Under the pieces are notes generated by a model. The model was not told the origin of the DNA. It saw only the letters and a list, made by a program, of their open reading frames with translations, and made no database searches. A stretch of DNA of 64,000 bases, from NCBI GenBank assembly GCA_963922205.1, contig CAWUHX010000369.1, positions 124,001 to 188,000 on the forward strand, written 5' to 3'. Origin of the DNA: Romanomermis culicivorax (lineage: Eukaryota; Nematoda; Enoplea; Mermithida; Mermithidae). Shown in pieces: positions 35,650-49,800 of this stretch. The first letter of the stretch is position 1, and each line of letters opens with the position of its first letter. Position numbers and translations under genes: made by a program.

Positions 35650-38600
35650 ATGAACGTTTCAGAAATTACTGGAACTGTATAGCATGGAATTTCATGTGGC
35701 ACACAGGTCATGGATTTTATGTACCTGCAAATCAAAAATTTTTAAAATTCTAAAGTTACAGTATGATTTTACAAAAATGAATTATTTTTCTTGATCCATG
35801 AAATTTTTGACCATGAAATTTCATGTGACGCAGAAACATTGTGTTCATGCAAAAAATTCAGAATCATGGATTTCATGTGCCTGCACATCAAAAATTTTCA
35901 TGATTAAAAAGCTACAGTATACTTTTTACAACAAATTTTACAAAATTGAACCATTTCCATGAAACTGCTGATCATGAAATTTCATGTGACAAAAAAAATT
36001 CAATCATAGAATTCATATGCCTGCACATCCAAAATTTGCATAATTACAAAGCTACAGTATGAATTTTACACCAGATTTTACAAAAATGAGAAATTTCCAT
36101 GAAACTTTTGATCATTAAATTTCATGGAAAAATCGGTGAATCATGAATTTCATGTACTTGCAGATCAAAAATTTGCATAATTACAAAACTACAGTATGAA
36201 TCTTACACCAGATTTTACAAAAATGAGAAAATTCCATGAAACTTTTGATCATGAAATTTCATGCCAAAAATCAATGAATCATGAATTTCATGTACTTGCA
36301 GATCAAAAATTCGCATAATTAAAAAGCTACAGTATGATTTTTACACAAGATTTTACAAAAATGAGAAATTTCCATGAAACTTTTGATCATGAAATTTCAT
36401 GCAAAATATATGAATCATGAAATTCAAGTACCTGCACATCAAAAATTTGCATAATTTCAAAGCTACAGTATGATTTTTGCACAAGATTTTACAAAAATGA
36501 GAAAGTTCCATGAAACTTTTGATCATGAAATTTCATGCAAAATATATGAATCATGAAATTCAAGTACCTGCACATCAAAAATTTGCATAATTTCAAAGCT
36601 ACAGTATTATTTTTACACAAGATTTTACAAAAATGAGAAAATTCCATGAAATTTTTGATCATGAAATTTCATGCAAAAAATCAATGAATCATGAATTTCA
36701 TGTACTTGCAGATCAAAAATTTGCATAATTGTAAAGATACAGTATGATTTTTACACAAGATTTTACAAAAATGAGAAATTTCCATGAAACTTTTGATCAT
36801 GAAATTTCATGGAAAAAATTTTTGGATCATGAATTTCATGTACCTGCAGATCAAAAATTTGCATAATTTTAAAGCTACAGTATGATTTTTACACCAGATT
36901 TTGCAAAAATTAGTGAATTCTCATGAAATTTTCGATCATGAATTTTCATGCAAAGAATCAATAAATCATGAATTTCATGTACTTGCAGATCAAAAATTTG
37001 CATAATTACAAAACTACAGTATGAATTTTACACAAGATTTTACAAAAATGAGAAATTTTCATGAAACTTTTGAAGCATGAATTTCATGTACTTGCAGATC
37101 AAAAATTCGCATAATTTAAAACCTACAGTATGATTTTTACACAAGATTTTACAAAAATGAGAAAATTCCATGAAACTTTTGATCATGAAATTTCATGCAA
37201 AAAAATCAATGAATCATAAATTTCATGTACTTGCAGATCAAAAATTTGCATAATTACAAAACTACAGTATGAATTTTACACTAGATTTTACAAAAATGAG
37301 AAATTTCCATGAAACTTTTGATCATAAAATTTCATGCAAAAAATCAATGAATCATGAATTTCATGTACTTGCAGATCAAAAATTTGCATAATTACTAAAC
37401 TACAGTATGAATTTTACACCAGATTTTACAAAAATGAGAAATTTCCATGAAACTTTTGATCATGAAATTTCATGCAAAAAAATCAATGAATCATGAATTT
37501 AATGTGCCTGCAGATCACAAATTTGCATAATTTCAAAGCTACAGTATGATTTTTACACAAAATTCTACTAAAATGAGTCATGTTCATGATCATGAAATTT
37601 CATGCGAAAAAATTTTGGATCATGAATTTCCTGTGCCTGCAAATCAAAAATTTGCATAATTACAAAGCTACAGTATGGTTTTCACACCAGATTTTACAAA
37701 AATGAGAAAATTCCATGAAACTTTTGATCATGAAATTTCATGCCAAAAATCAATGAATCATGAATTTCATGTACTTGCAAATCAAAAATTTGCATAATTA
37801 CAAAGCTACAGTATGATTTTTACACAAGATTTTACAAAAATGAGAAATTTACATGAAACTTTTGATCATGAAATTTCATGCAAAATATATGAATCATGAA
37901 ATTCAAGTACCTGCACATCAAAAATTTGCATAATTTGAAAGCTACAGTATGAATTTTACACAAGATTTTACAAAAATGAGAAAATTCCATGAAACTTTTG
38001 ATCATGAAATTTCATGCAAAATATATGAATCATGAAATTCAAGTACCTGCAGATCAAAAATTAGCATAATTACAAAACTACAGTATGAATTTTACACAAG
38101 ATTTTACAAAAATGATAAATTTCAATGAAATTTTTGATCATGAAATTTCATGCAAAAAATCAATGAATCATGAATTTCATGTACTTGCAAATCAAAAATT
38201 TGCATAATTACAAAACTACAGTATGAATTTTACACAAGATTTTACAAAAATGAGAAATTTCCATGAAACTTTTGATTATGAAATTTCATGCAAAAAATCA
38301 ATGAATCATGAATTTCATGTACTTGCAGATCAAAAGTTCGCATAATTGTAAAGATACAGTATGAATTTTACACAAGATTTTACAAAAATGAGAAAATTCC
38401 ATGAAACTTTTGATCATGAAATTTCATGCAAAAAATCAATGAATCATGAATTTCATGTGCTTGCAGATCAAAAATTCGCATAATTGTAAAGCTACAGTAT
38501 GATTTTTACACCAGATTTTGCAAAAATTAGTGAATTCTCATGAAATTTTTGATCATGAAATTTCATGCAAAAAATATAAATCATGAATTTCATGTCCCTG

Positions 38601-39290
38601 CCCATCAAAAATTTGCATAATTACAAAACTACAGTATGAATTTTACACAAAATTTTACAAAAATGAATCATTTTCATGATCATGAAATTTCATGCAAAAA
38701 ATCAATGAATCATGAATTTCCTGTGCCTGCAAATCAAAAATTAGCATAATTACAAAACTACAGTATGAATTTTACACAAGATTTTACAAAAATGTGAAAT
38801 TTACATGAAACTTTTGATCATGAAATTTCGTGCAAAAAATCAATGAATCATGAATTTTATGTACCTGCAGATCAAAAATTAGCATAATTACAAAACTACA
38901 GTATGAATTTTACACAAGAATTTACAAAAATGAGAAATTTCCATGAAACTTTTGATCATGAAATTTCATGCAAAAAATCAATGAATCATAAATTTCATGT
39001 ACTTGCAGATCAAAAATTTGCATAATTACAAAACTACAGTATGAATTTTACACAAGATTTTACAAAAATGAGAAAATTCCATGAAACTGTTGATCATGAA
39101 ATTTCATGGAAAAAATCAATGAATCATGAATTTCATGTACTTGCAGATCAAAAATTTGCATAATTGTGAAGATACAGTATGATTTTTACACCAGATTTTA
39201 CAAAAATGAGCCATACAGTTCCATGAAACTGTATTGATCATGAAATTTCATGTGACAAAAATATATCATGATATCATACAGTCATGGAAT
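35650..39290. repeat. 137-bp tandem repeat with an internal palindrome, about 25 units
   Basis: CTACAGTAT recurs at 36052, 36189, 36328, 36463, 36599 and onward, giving a unit of 135-139 bp. Each unit has TGATCATGAAATTTCATGC, containing the perfect 14-bp palindrome CATGAAATTTCATG, then ATGAATCATGAATTTCATG, CTTGCAGATCAAAAATTTGC and TTTTACAAAAATGAGAAA. Units in the middle are highly similar and those at the left edge are diverged. The array lies directly upstream of the secreted-protein gene. Confidence 0.9.
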
Positions 39291-39310
39291 TTTAAGCACA
39301 TGATATCCCA

Positions 39311-39334
39311 AAAAATTTGCATATGCAAATTTTT
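39311..39334. repeat. 24-bp perfect palindrome with octamer motifs
   Basis: AAAAATTTGCAT followed by its reverse complement. It contains ATTTGCAT and ATGCAAAT, the POU-factor octamer in both orientations. It stands at the right edge of the 137-bp array, in non-repetitive DNA. Confidence 0.6.
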
Positions 39335-39600
39335 GGATCACACACAGACACAGTAAAAATCGCACATCAAAATACAAAAATGACATTCCATGTATACAAA
39401 AATAGAAAAATACAATTTTTCTGAACCATGGATAGTCGCGTTTTATCTCATCTATAAAATACATAGGGGGTATACAAAAAAAATTTTTTTTCCTACTTAC
39501 ACTTTTGTACAATACAAAAATTTTTGTATTTCCAATCCGGTAATGAAAATTTTTGCATTTTTGTACTTGTACTGGGCCAAATTACGAAATTAGAAAAGTC
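39335..39600. other. short non-repetitive spacer, no gene seen
   Basis: Includes CATTCCATGTATACAAAAATAG and CACTTTTGTACAATACAAAAATTTTTG. The open frames here are short and unconvincing. Confidence 0.4.
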
Positions 39601-42600
39601 GAAAATAAATTCTTGGAATTTTTTCTTTTTAGTCGACTAATTGGGAATTAAAAAGTTGGTAATTTTAATTATAATTAAGAGAAAAAAAAGAAAAAATTCT
39701 TGGCATTTTTTTGGAATTAAAAAAAAATTTTCAGGAAATTTTAAATTTTTACAAAATTTTAAATTTTTACAAAATTTTTAAATTAAAAAAAAATTTAAAT
39801 TGATAAAAATTTAAATTTAAACAAGTTTTTACTTTAAAAAAATTCAATTTAAAAATTTTTTTTAAATTACCTTTTTTTAAGATTTTCAAAATTTTTTACA
39901 ATTTTCAAAATTTTGAACTTTTTTTCAAAATTTTTTAGTTTTTTAGTTTTTTAACTCTTTTTACAACTTTTTACTAGTTTTTTAATTTTTTACAACTTTA
40001 CAACTCTTTTTCATTTTTTATTCTAAAACTTTCAACTTTTTCCAGAATCTTTAAAGTTTCTTAAATTTTTACAAAATTTGAAATTTTTTCAAAACTTTTG
40101 AAACTTCCAACTCTTTCAAAAGTTTCCAAAATTTCACAACTTTCAAAGTTTTTAAAACTTTAAACTTTTTTAAATTTTCTCAAGGTTTTTTGAATTTTTG
40201 AATTTTCCAATTTTTCTCAAAACATTCAACTTTTTCCAACTTTTTAAAATTTTTTAAAGTTTTTTCTTAATTTTTGCAACTTTCGAAGTTTTTTTCAAAA
40301 TTTTTTTTGTTTTTTAAATTTTCACAACATTTGAAGTTTTTTTCGAAACTTTAAAATTTTAACTTTTGTCAACTTTTTCAAAATTATTTAGTTTTTCAAT
40401 TTTTACAAATTTTAAAGTTTTCTGAAAAAATTTAAAACTTTCTTCTTTTTTAATTTTTTTTTAAATTTTTAAAGTTTATAAATTTTTAGCAAGTTTTAAA
40501 GTTTTTTTTACTTTTAAATTTTTTCAAAATTTTTTAGTTTTTTAATTTTTTAACCCTTTTTACAACTTTTTACTAGTTTTTTAATTTTTTACAACTTTAC
40601 AACTCTTTTCATTTTTTACTACTTTTCTCAAAAATTCTAAAACTTTCAACTTTTTCTAGAATCTTTAAAGTTTCTTAAATTTTTACAAAATTTGAAATTT
40701 TTTCAAAACTTTTGAAACTTTCAACTCTTTCAAAAGTTTCCAAAATTTTACAACTTTCACAGTTTTTTAAAACTTTAAACTTTTTAAAATTTTTTCAAGG
40801 TTTTTTGAATTTTTGAATTTTCCAATTTTTTTCAAAACATTCAACTTTTTTCAACTTTTTAAAATTTTTTAAAGTTTTTTTTAATTTTTGCAACATTTGA
40901 AGTTTTTTTCGAAACTTTAAAATTTTAACTTTTGTCAACTTTTTCAAAATTATTTAGTTTTTCAATTTTTACAAATTTTAAAGTTTTCTGAAAAATTTAA
41001 AACTTTCTTCTTTTTTAATTTTTTTTAAAATTTTTAAAGTTAATAAATTTTTAGCAAGTTTCAAAGTTTTTTTACTTTTGAATTTTTTCAAAATTTTTTA
41101 GTTTTTTGATTTTTTTACCCTTTTTACAACTTTTTACTAGTTTTTTAATTTTTTACAACTTTACAACTCTTTTCATTTTTTACTACTTTTCTCAAAAATT
41201 CTAAAACTTTCAACTTTTTCTAGAATCTTTAAAGTTTCTTAAATTTTTACAAAATTTGAAATTTTTTCCAAACTTTTGAAACTTTCAACTCTTTCAAAAG
41301 TTTTCAAATTTTTACATTTTTCAAAGTTTTTTTAAACTTTAAACTTTTTTAAATTTTTTCAAGGTTTTTTGAATTTTCCGATTTTCCAATTTTTTTCAAA
41401 TCATTTAAATTTTTCCAACTTTTTAAAATTTTTTAAAGTTTTTTTTTTAATTTTTACAACTTTCAAAGTTTTTTTTTCAAAATTTTTTTTGTTTTTTAAA
41501 TTTTCACAACATTTGAACTTTTTCTTCGAAACTTTAAAACTTTAACTTTTGTCAACTTTTTCAAAATTATTTAGTTTTTCAATTTTTACAAAATTTAGTT
41601 TTTGGAAAAAATTTAAAACTTTCTACTTTTTTAATTTTTTCCAAAATTTTTAAAGTTTTATAAATTTTTAACAAGTTTCAAAGTTTTTTTTACTTTCAAT
41701 TTTTTTCGAAATTTTTTAGTTTTTTTTTTAATTTTTACAACTTTTAAAGTTTTCTTAAAAACTTTTAAAACTTGCAACTTTTTTCAACTTTCATCAAACT
41801 TTTTAAAATTTTTTTTCAAATTTTGACAACTTTAAAATTTTTTTGGTTTTTAAAATTTTTGCAACTTTCAAACTTCTTTCAAAAATTTTTAAATTTTTAA
41901 AATTTTTAAGCTTTCACAGCTCCTAAAGTTTTTTCAAAACTTTCAAAACAAATTGTTTTTCAAGAATTTTTTGATATTTATACAATTTTCAAAATTTTTC
42001 TTAAAATTTTTGAAAATTACTACTTATAAAATTTATTTTTAACTTTTGCAACTTCAAAAATTTTTTTTTTTAACTTTCCAAGTTTTTGAAAATTTTTCAA
42101 ATTTTTACAACTTTTGAAAACTTTTCGTAATGTTTTAGTTTTTCATATTTTACTATTTTTAAAATTTTTTCCAATTTTTGAAACTTTGAATTTTTTACAA
42201 CTGTTTTTGATTTTTTCAACTTTTGAAGTTTTTTTTTACAAAAGCATTTCAAACTTTAAACTTTTTTCTGATTTTTTCATATTTTTTTAAAGTTTCCTAA
42301 ATTTTTACGAAAATTAAAGTTTTTCCAAAACTTTAAAACAAATTTTTTTCAAAATTTTTTAAAGTTTTTCGAATTTTTAAACTTTTAAAGTAACTTTTAA
42401 AATTTTAACTTTTTGTAGTTTTTTCAAAATTTTCAAACTTTTTAAACTTTTTCAAGTTTACATATTTTTAAAATAAATTTTTCAAAATTTTTAAAGTTTT
42501 TCTTAAACGTTTCCCAAATTTTTTTCAATTTTTCAAAAGCTCCAGATATTTTGAAGTTTTTGTAAACTTTTCATAAATTTTAAAGACTTTTTAAAATTTA

Positions 42601-43230
42601 AACTTTAAATTTTTCTTGAAAAAAAAAATTTTAAAGTTTCGAAAGTTTAGAAGAACTATAAAAGTTTTGAATAAATTAAAAAAAGATTTTGAAAGTTTTG
42701 AAAAAATTGAAAAAACTTTAAAAGTTGTAAATGTTGAGGAAAAAACTCTAAAAATTTTGAAAATATTAAAAAAACTTTTAAAAGCTGTAAAAGTTCGAAA
42801 AAAGAATTTTAAAAATTGTGAAAATCTGAAAAAAAACAAATTTCGAAAAAGTTTAAAAAAATTTTCAGAAGTTTTCAAAAAATAAAAAAAAACTTTAAAA
42901 GTTGTAAAAAATTGGAAAAAAAAACTTTAAAAATTGTAAACATCTGAAAAAAATAAAATTGAAAAAAATTGAAAAAAATTTGTTTTAAAAAAACTTTTAA
43001 TTAAACTCATGAAAAAGTTTGAAAATGCGGAAAGTTTTGATAAAAATAAATAAAAAAAAAACTTAAAAAATAATTAAAGTCCAAAAAACAAAAGAAATTC
43101 TGAAAAAATTTCAAAAAATTTAAAACTTCCGAAAAAGTTGAATTTTAAGATTAAAATAAAAAATTTAAAGGTCGTAAAAATTAAAAAAAATATATGAAAA
43201 AGTTCAAATTTTTCAAAACTTTAACAATGC
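39601..43230. repeat. T/A-rich word repeat with ~0.6-kb tandem units
   Basis: Words CAAAATTTTTTAGTTTTT and AACTTTCAAAGTTTTT fill the region. A higher-order unit is visible: TTACTAGTTTTTTAATTTTT starts at 39971, 40570 and 41134, giving periods of 599 and 564 bp. From about 42.6 kb the same words appear reversed (AAAAACTTTAAAAGTTG). No gene was seen. Confidence 0.8.
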
Positions 43231-43890
43231 TTTGAATTCTTTCTTTGCTTTTTTTTACCTTTTTTCTTATCTCTTTTTGTTTTTTCTTCATTCTTTTCTC
43301 TTTTTTGTTCTTTTTTCCTATTCTTCTTTTGTGTTTTTTTTATATTTTAGTGTTTCTTTTTTTTGTATTTTTCTACTCTTCTTTTGTGGTTTCCTTCTTT
43401 TTTTGTCGTTTTTTGCTGTTCTCTACTTTTTTCTGTTTTTTTTATGTTGTTTTGTTATAATTTTCTTTCCATTTATGTCGTTTTTCTACTCTTTTCATTT
43501 TTATTCATGGTTTTCTTTTCTTTTTTTGTATTTTATTTTACTTTTTCAACTCTTTTCTTGTGTTATTCTTTTTTTCTGTTTCCTGTTCATTTTTCTGAAC
43601 AAAAAAAAAAATTTTGAAAAATTTAAAAGTTTTGAAAAATGTTGAAAGTTTTAAAATTTTCGGAAATTTTTTTTTTAAATTGTTCAAGTTTTCAAAAAAA
43701 ATTCAAAGAATTAAATTTTTTTGAAAAATTTTATTTTTATTTTTTAATTTCCAAATTTTTTTAAAATTTCTAAAATAAAATTTAAAATTTAATTAATTAC
43801 AATTTAAAAAAAATTATATTTTACAATATTTCGAACGTAAAATTTAAACATTTTTTTAATATCCCTAGATAAATTTAAATTAAAAAATGT
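43231..43890. other. pyrimidine-rich tract and AT-rich 3' flank of Dr1
   Basis: 43240-43600 is TTTTCTTTTTTG-type sequence on the plus strand. 43601-43890 is AT-rich and holds two minus-strand AATAAA motifs (43741-43736, 43735-43730), possible polyadenylation signals about 150 nt after the Dr1 stop. Confidence 0.5.
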
Positions 43891-46800
43891 TCAATCAATA
43901 TCGTAATTTTCGTCCAATTCTAATTTGAAAGACGACGACGACGCCGCCGACGCCGCAGGAAAATTTTTGGTCGTCGGGGCGGTGGTGAATTTTTTTGAAT
44001 TTTCTACAGTAACCGCGTCGTTGTTGTTCAAAATTACAGCGTCCGAAATATCCTGCCGACAATTTTCTAAATGCGACAATTCTCGTTCGCGTAATAATCG
44101 TGTCATTTGAGCTTGTTCAATTTCGGCTTGTTCTAAACGGGCCTTGAGAAAAAATGACTTGAAATTAAAAAAAAAAATAAAAAAAATGAAAAAAAGAAAA
44201 AAAAAGAAAAAAAGAAAAAAAGAAAAAAAAGAGTAGAAAACAACAAAAAAAGAAAAAAAGACACAAAAAAGAAAATGCCAAAAAAAGAAAACAAAAAGAT
44301 GAAAGAAGATATAAAATGGAAAAAAAGAGTAAAAAAGCATACAGAGGAGAAAAAAGATAAAAAAAGAAAAATAAAAATGCCAAAAAGAACAAAAAATAAA
44401 AAAACAAAAAAAAACGAAAATGCAGAAAACGGAAGAAAACAGCAAAAAAAAGCAAAAAAATTGAACAAGTTTTTCAATAAAAACAAGAAAAAAAGGTAAA
44501 AATATCCTAAAAAAGTAGAAAACGGCAAAAATAGACAACAAAAAGATAAAATAAAATATAAAATGACAAAAAACGACAGAAAGAGTCAAAAAACAAAAAA
44601 GAAAAATAAAAAAGAAAAAGACAAAAAAGTAGAAAACGGCAGAAAAACGATGAAAAAAAACAGAAAACAAGAAAAAAGGGAAAAAACAAAAAAACAAAAA
44701 CAATTGAACACGTTTTTGAATAAAAACGAGAAAAAAAAATTTAAAAAGAGTAGAAAATAGCAAAAAAAAGAAGAAAAAGACACGAAAAAGAAAATGCCAA
44801 AAAAAGAAAACAAAAAGATGAAAGAAGATATAAAATGGGAAAAAAAGAGTAAAAAAGCAAACAGAGAAGAAAAAAGATAAAAAAAGAAAAATAAAAATGC
44901 CAAAAAGAACAAAAAATAAAAAAACAAAAAAAAACGAAAATGCAGAAAACAGCAAAAAAAAGCAAAAAAATTGAACAAGTTTTTCAATAAAAACAAGAAA
45001 AAAAAGTAAAAATATCCAAAAAAAAGTAGAAAACGGGTAAAATAGACAACAAAAAGATAAAATAAAATATAAAATGACAAAAAACGACAGAAAGAGTCAA
45101 AAAACAAAAAAGAAAAATAAAAAAGAAAAAGACAAAAAAGTAGAAAACGGCAGAAAAACGATGAAAAAAAACAGAAAACAAGAAAAAAGGGAAAAAACAA
45201 AAAAACAAAAACAATTGAACACGTTTTTGAATAAAAACGAGAAAAAAAAATTTAAAAAGAGTAGAAAATAGCAAAAAAAAGAAGAAAAAGACACGAAAAA
45301 GAAAATGCCAAAAAAAGAAAACAAAAAGATGAAAGAAGATATAAAATGGGAAAAAAAGAGTAAAAAAGCAAACAGAGAAGAAAAAAGATAAAAAAAGAAA
45401 AATAAAAATGCCAAAAAGAACAAAAAATAAAAAAACAAAAAAAAACGAAAATGCAGAAAACAGCAAAAAAAAGCAAAAAAATTGAACAAGTTTTTCAATA
45501 AAAACAAGAAAAAAAAGTAAAAATATCCAAAAAAAAGTAGAAAACGGGTAAAATAGACAACAAAAAGATAAAATAAAATATAAAATGACAAAAAACGACA
45601 GAAAGAGTCAAAAAACAAAAAAGAAAAATAAAAAAGAAAAAGACAAAAAAGTAGAAAACGGCAGAAAAACGATGAAAAAAAACAGAAAACAAGAAAAAAG
45701 GGAAAAAAACAAAAAAACAAAAACAATTGAACACGTTTTTGAATAAAAACAAGAAAAAAAATTTAAAAAAGAGTAGAAAATAGCAAAAAAAAAGAAGAAA
45801 AAGACACAAAAAAGAAAATGCCTAAAAAAGAAAACAAAAAGATGAAAGAAGATATAAAATGGAAAAAAAAGAGTAAAAAAGCAAACAGAGGAGAAAGATA
45901 AAAAAAGAAAAATAAAAATGTTAAAAAGAACAAAAAATAAAAAAACAAAAAAAAAAACGAAAATGCAGAAAACAGCAAAAACAAGCAAAAAAATTGAACA
46001 AGTTTTTCAATAAAAACAAGAAAAAAGATGAAAAATGTCCAAAAAAAGTAGAAAACGGCAAAAATAGACAACGAAAAGATAAAAAAAATATAAAATGACA
46101 AAAAAAACGACAGAAAGAGTCAAAAAAACAAAAAAGAAAAAGAAAAAAGAAAAAAAGCAAAAAAACAGAAACGACAGAAAAAAATGAAAATCAATAGAAA
46201 AAAGAAAGAACCAAAAAAGTAGGGCAGAGAACAAAAAAAAGAAAATATAAAACAAAAAATTAGAAAATAGTAAAAAATTCGACAAAATACAAGAAAAAGG
46301 TCAAAAAAACGGCGAAAAAAGAGTATAAAGCAATTAAAAAAACAAAAAAAAGAGTGCTGAATGGCAGAAAAAGTAGAAAAAGACCAAAAACCACAAAAAA
46401 GGAGCAAAAATCCGCAGAAAAACTGGTAAAAAACAGCAAAAAAACGAAAAAAACAAAAATACAGTAAAAACCACCAAACAGCAACATAAGAATAAAAAAC
46501 AACAAAAAAATGGCAAAAAATATAAAACAAGAAAAAGACAAAAAAAACAGAGAAGGGCAAAAAGTACAGTAAAGGAAAGAAAACAGCAGATAAGGCGCAG
46601 AAAAAAAAGAAACAACAGCAAATGCAAAAAAACGACAAAAAACGAAAAAAAGACAAAAACGTGGAAAACCACAAAAAAGAGTAAAAACAATAAAAAAGAA
46701 AAAACATAAAAAGTAGAAAACAGCAAAAACACAACAAAATTGGAAAGAAAACAACAAAAAAAACAAAAAAAACTAGAAAATAGCAAAAAAAAGTAAAAAA

Positions 46801-49800
46801 AGACCACACAAAACAAAGAAAAAGAGTAAAAAAACATAAATTGGCTAAAAAATGACAGAAAAAGAGTGAAAAACCAACAAAAAAAGAAAAGGAAAGGGCA
46901 AAAAACGGCACATAACGAGTAAAAAACAACAAAAAAAGAAAGATAAAAACAAACAAAAGAACAGAAAAAGTAGGAAACAGCAGAAAACAATAAAAAGAAA
47001 ACCACAAAAAAAGTACAAAAAAACAAAAACTACAAAAGAAAAAAGCAAAAAAACTACAGCAAAAAATAAAAACAGAAAATAAAAGCACAACGAGTGAAAA
47101 ACAAACAAAATAGGAAAAACAGAAAAAAGAAAGCAAAGAAAGACAAGAAGAAAAGTAAAACAATAGAAAAAATCACAAAAATGTAGAACAAAAACAAACT
47201 AATTTAAAAAAAATACGAAAAAAGAAGGAAAAAACCAAAAAGTTGAAAAAAGTAGAAAACAGCAGAAAACTACAAAAGAGAAGTGAAAACCACAAAAGCC
47301 CACAAAAAAAGAAAAGAAAACTACGAAAAAAAGTAGAAAAAACATTAAAAAAGCACAAAAACAGGAAAAAACAACAAAAAATAAAATAAATAAACTAAAA
47401 TTTCGACCAAATCTACTTTTACGAAAAGTTCCGCTTTTTTCCAACTGTTCGGAAAAATTAAGAAATTATGAGAAAAAAACAAAAAAAGACCAAAAATACA
47501 AAAAAGAAAAAAAACACAGAAAGAAAAAAACAAGAAAAAATAAAAATAAAAAAGAAAAAGATAAGAAAAAAAGCAGAAAGAGAGCAAAAAATTCAAAAAA
47601 GAAAAGAGGACACAAAATAGTAGAAAAAAAACAAGAAAAAAGGAAAAAACACAGAAAGAGAAAAAACAAGAAAAAATAGTAAACAAACAAAAAAAGATAA
47701 AAATAAAAAGGAAAAAGATAAGAAAAAAAGTAGAAAGAGAGCAAAAAATACAAAAAAAGAGGACAAAAAAATAGTAGAAAAAAACAAAAAAAGAAGGAAA
47801 AATTAAGAAATGATAAGAAAAAAGCAAACAATGATCAAAAATACAAAAAAAAACACAAAAACGAGAAGAAAACCAGAAAAAAGGAAAAAACAAAAAAGAT
47901 AAGAAAGAAAGTCAAAAAAGAGCAAAAAATAGGAAAAAGCACAAAAAAAGAAGAAAACCAGAAAAAAGAGTAAAAAAAACCAACAAAAGATAAGAATAAA
48001 AAGAAAAAAGATAAGAAAAAAAGCAAAAAAAAACAAAAAAGAAAAATGGACCTCAATAAACAGTAGAAAAAATGAAAAAAACGAAAAAGGTGAGAAAAAA
48101 CAGAAAAAAACGAAAAATACAAACAAGGAAAGAGAACCACAAAAAAGAGTAGAAAAAAAACCAAAAAGATAAGAAAAAAGTAAAAAGATAAAAAGATAAA
48201 AAAGCAAAAAAGAGCAAAAAACATAAAAAAAAAACAAAAATGAGTGGAAAAAATTAGAAACAACGAAAAATAGAAAAAAAACACAAAAAAAAGAAAAAAA
48301 AAGAAAAAAGCAAAAAATCATAAAACACAAGAGTAGAAAAAACAAAAACAGATAAGAAAAAAGCAAAAAAAAACAAAAAAAAACAAAAAAGAACAAAAAT
48401 AAAAAAGAGCAAAAAATACAAACAAATTAAAACCACAAAAAAGTAGAAAAAATGTTTAAAAAACCAGAAGAAATAAGAAGAAAAGCCAAAAAAAGAGCAA
48501 AGAATAGCAATGAAACCCAAAAAAGAGAAGAAAAACAGAAAAAAGATGAGAAAGAAAGCAAAAAAAATTGAGAAAAAAAACAAAAATACGGAAAAGAAAA
48601 GAAAACCACAAAAAAAGTGGAAAAAACAAAAAAAAAGAAAAAACAAAAAAAAAGAAAAAAGCAGAAAAAATGCAAGAAAGAGCAGAAAATACAAAAAAAA
48701 CTAAAAAATTAGAAAAAAATTTGAAAAGAGCGAAAAATACTCAAAAGAAAAGAAAACCACAAAAAAGAGAAAAAAACCTAAAAAACAAAAAATAAGAAAA
48801 AAAGCCAAAAAACAGGAAAAAACACAAATAAGTAAAAGAAAGGATAAGAAAAAAAAGAAAAAAAATAAGAGAAAGAGCGAAAATAGAGGAAAAAATAAAA
48901 AAGAAAAGAGGACCACAAAAAAGAGTAGAAAAAAAACGAGAAAAAAAGGAAAAAGAACAAAAAGGGCAAAAAACAGAAAAAAGAAAAGAAAACCACAAAA
49001 AAGTAGTCAAATGACAAAATGAAAAAATGAAAAAAATGAAAAAAAAGAAAAAAGCAAAAATACAAAAAAAGAAAACCACAGAAAAAGAGGAGAAAAAACA
49101 ATAAAAACGAAAAAAGAGCCAAAGATAGCAAAAAAGGACAAAAAAATACAAAAGGAAAAGAAAACCACAAAAAAACAGGAGAAGAAAAAAACCAAAAAAT
49201 ACTAAAAAAAAGCAAAAAAGAGCAAAAAACAAAAAAATCTTAAAAAATGAGAAAAAAGCAGAAAAAGAGCAACAAAAATAAAGAAAGGACAATCACAAGA
49301 AAAGAATAAAAAACAAAAAGAATAGAAAAAAAACCAAACCACAGAAAAGAATGACAAAAGAAATAAAAAAGATGGGAGAAAAGCAAAAAAAATAGAAAAA
49401 AAGAAAATAAAACGACAAAAAAAATAAAAAAAAGAAAGAAAAAGAGCAAAAAAATGCAAAAAAAAGAAAATCAAAAAAAAGAAAAAAGGATAAAAGATAG
49501 AAAAAACCAAAAAAAGAGCAAGAAACAAAAAAATTAAAACCACAAAAAAGAGTAGAAAAAGACGATAAATATACAAAAAGACAAAAAATTGGTAAAAAAG
49601 CCTTAAAAATACAACAACAAAAAAGAAAACCAAAAAAGAAAAGAGTAAAAAAGCCAAAAAAATACGAAAAAAAAACAAAAAAGATGAGAAAAATGCACAA
49701 AAAATTCAAAAAAGAAAAGGAAACCACAACAAAAGGGTAAAAAGACAAAAAAGATTTAATAAAGCGAAAAAAGAGCAAAAATACAAAAAAAAATTAAAAA

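Noticed and set aside
35650..39290. CRISPR-like array
   Set aside because: Units are contiguous, with no unique spacers, in a eukaryotic genome.
39282..39593. Two short open frames near the palindrome
   Set aside because: No domain, signal peptide or splice support; AT-rich spacer.
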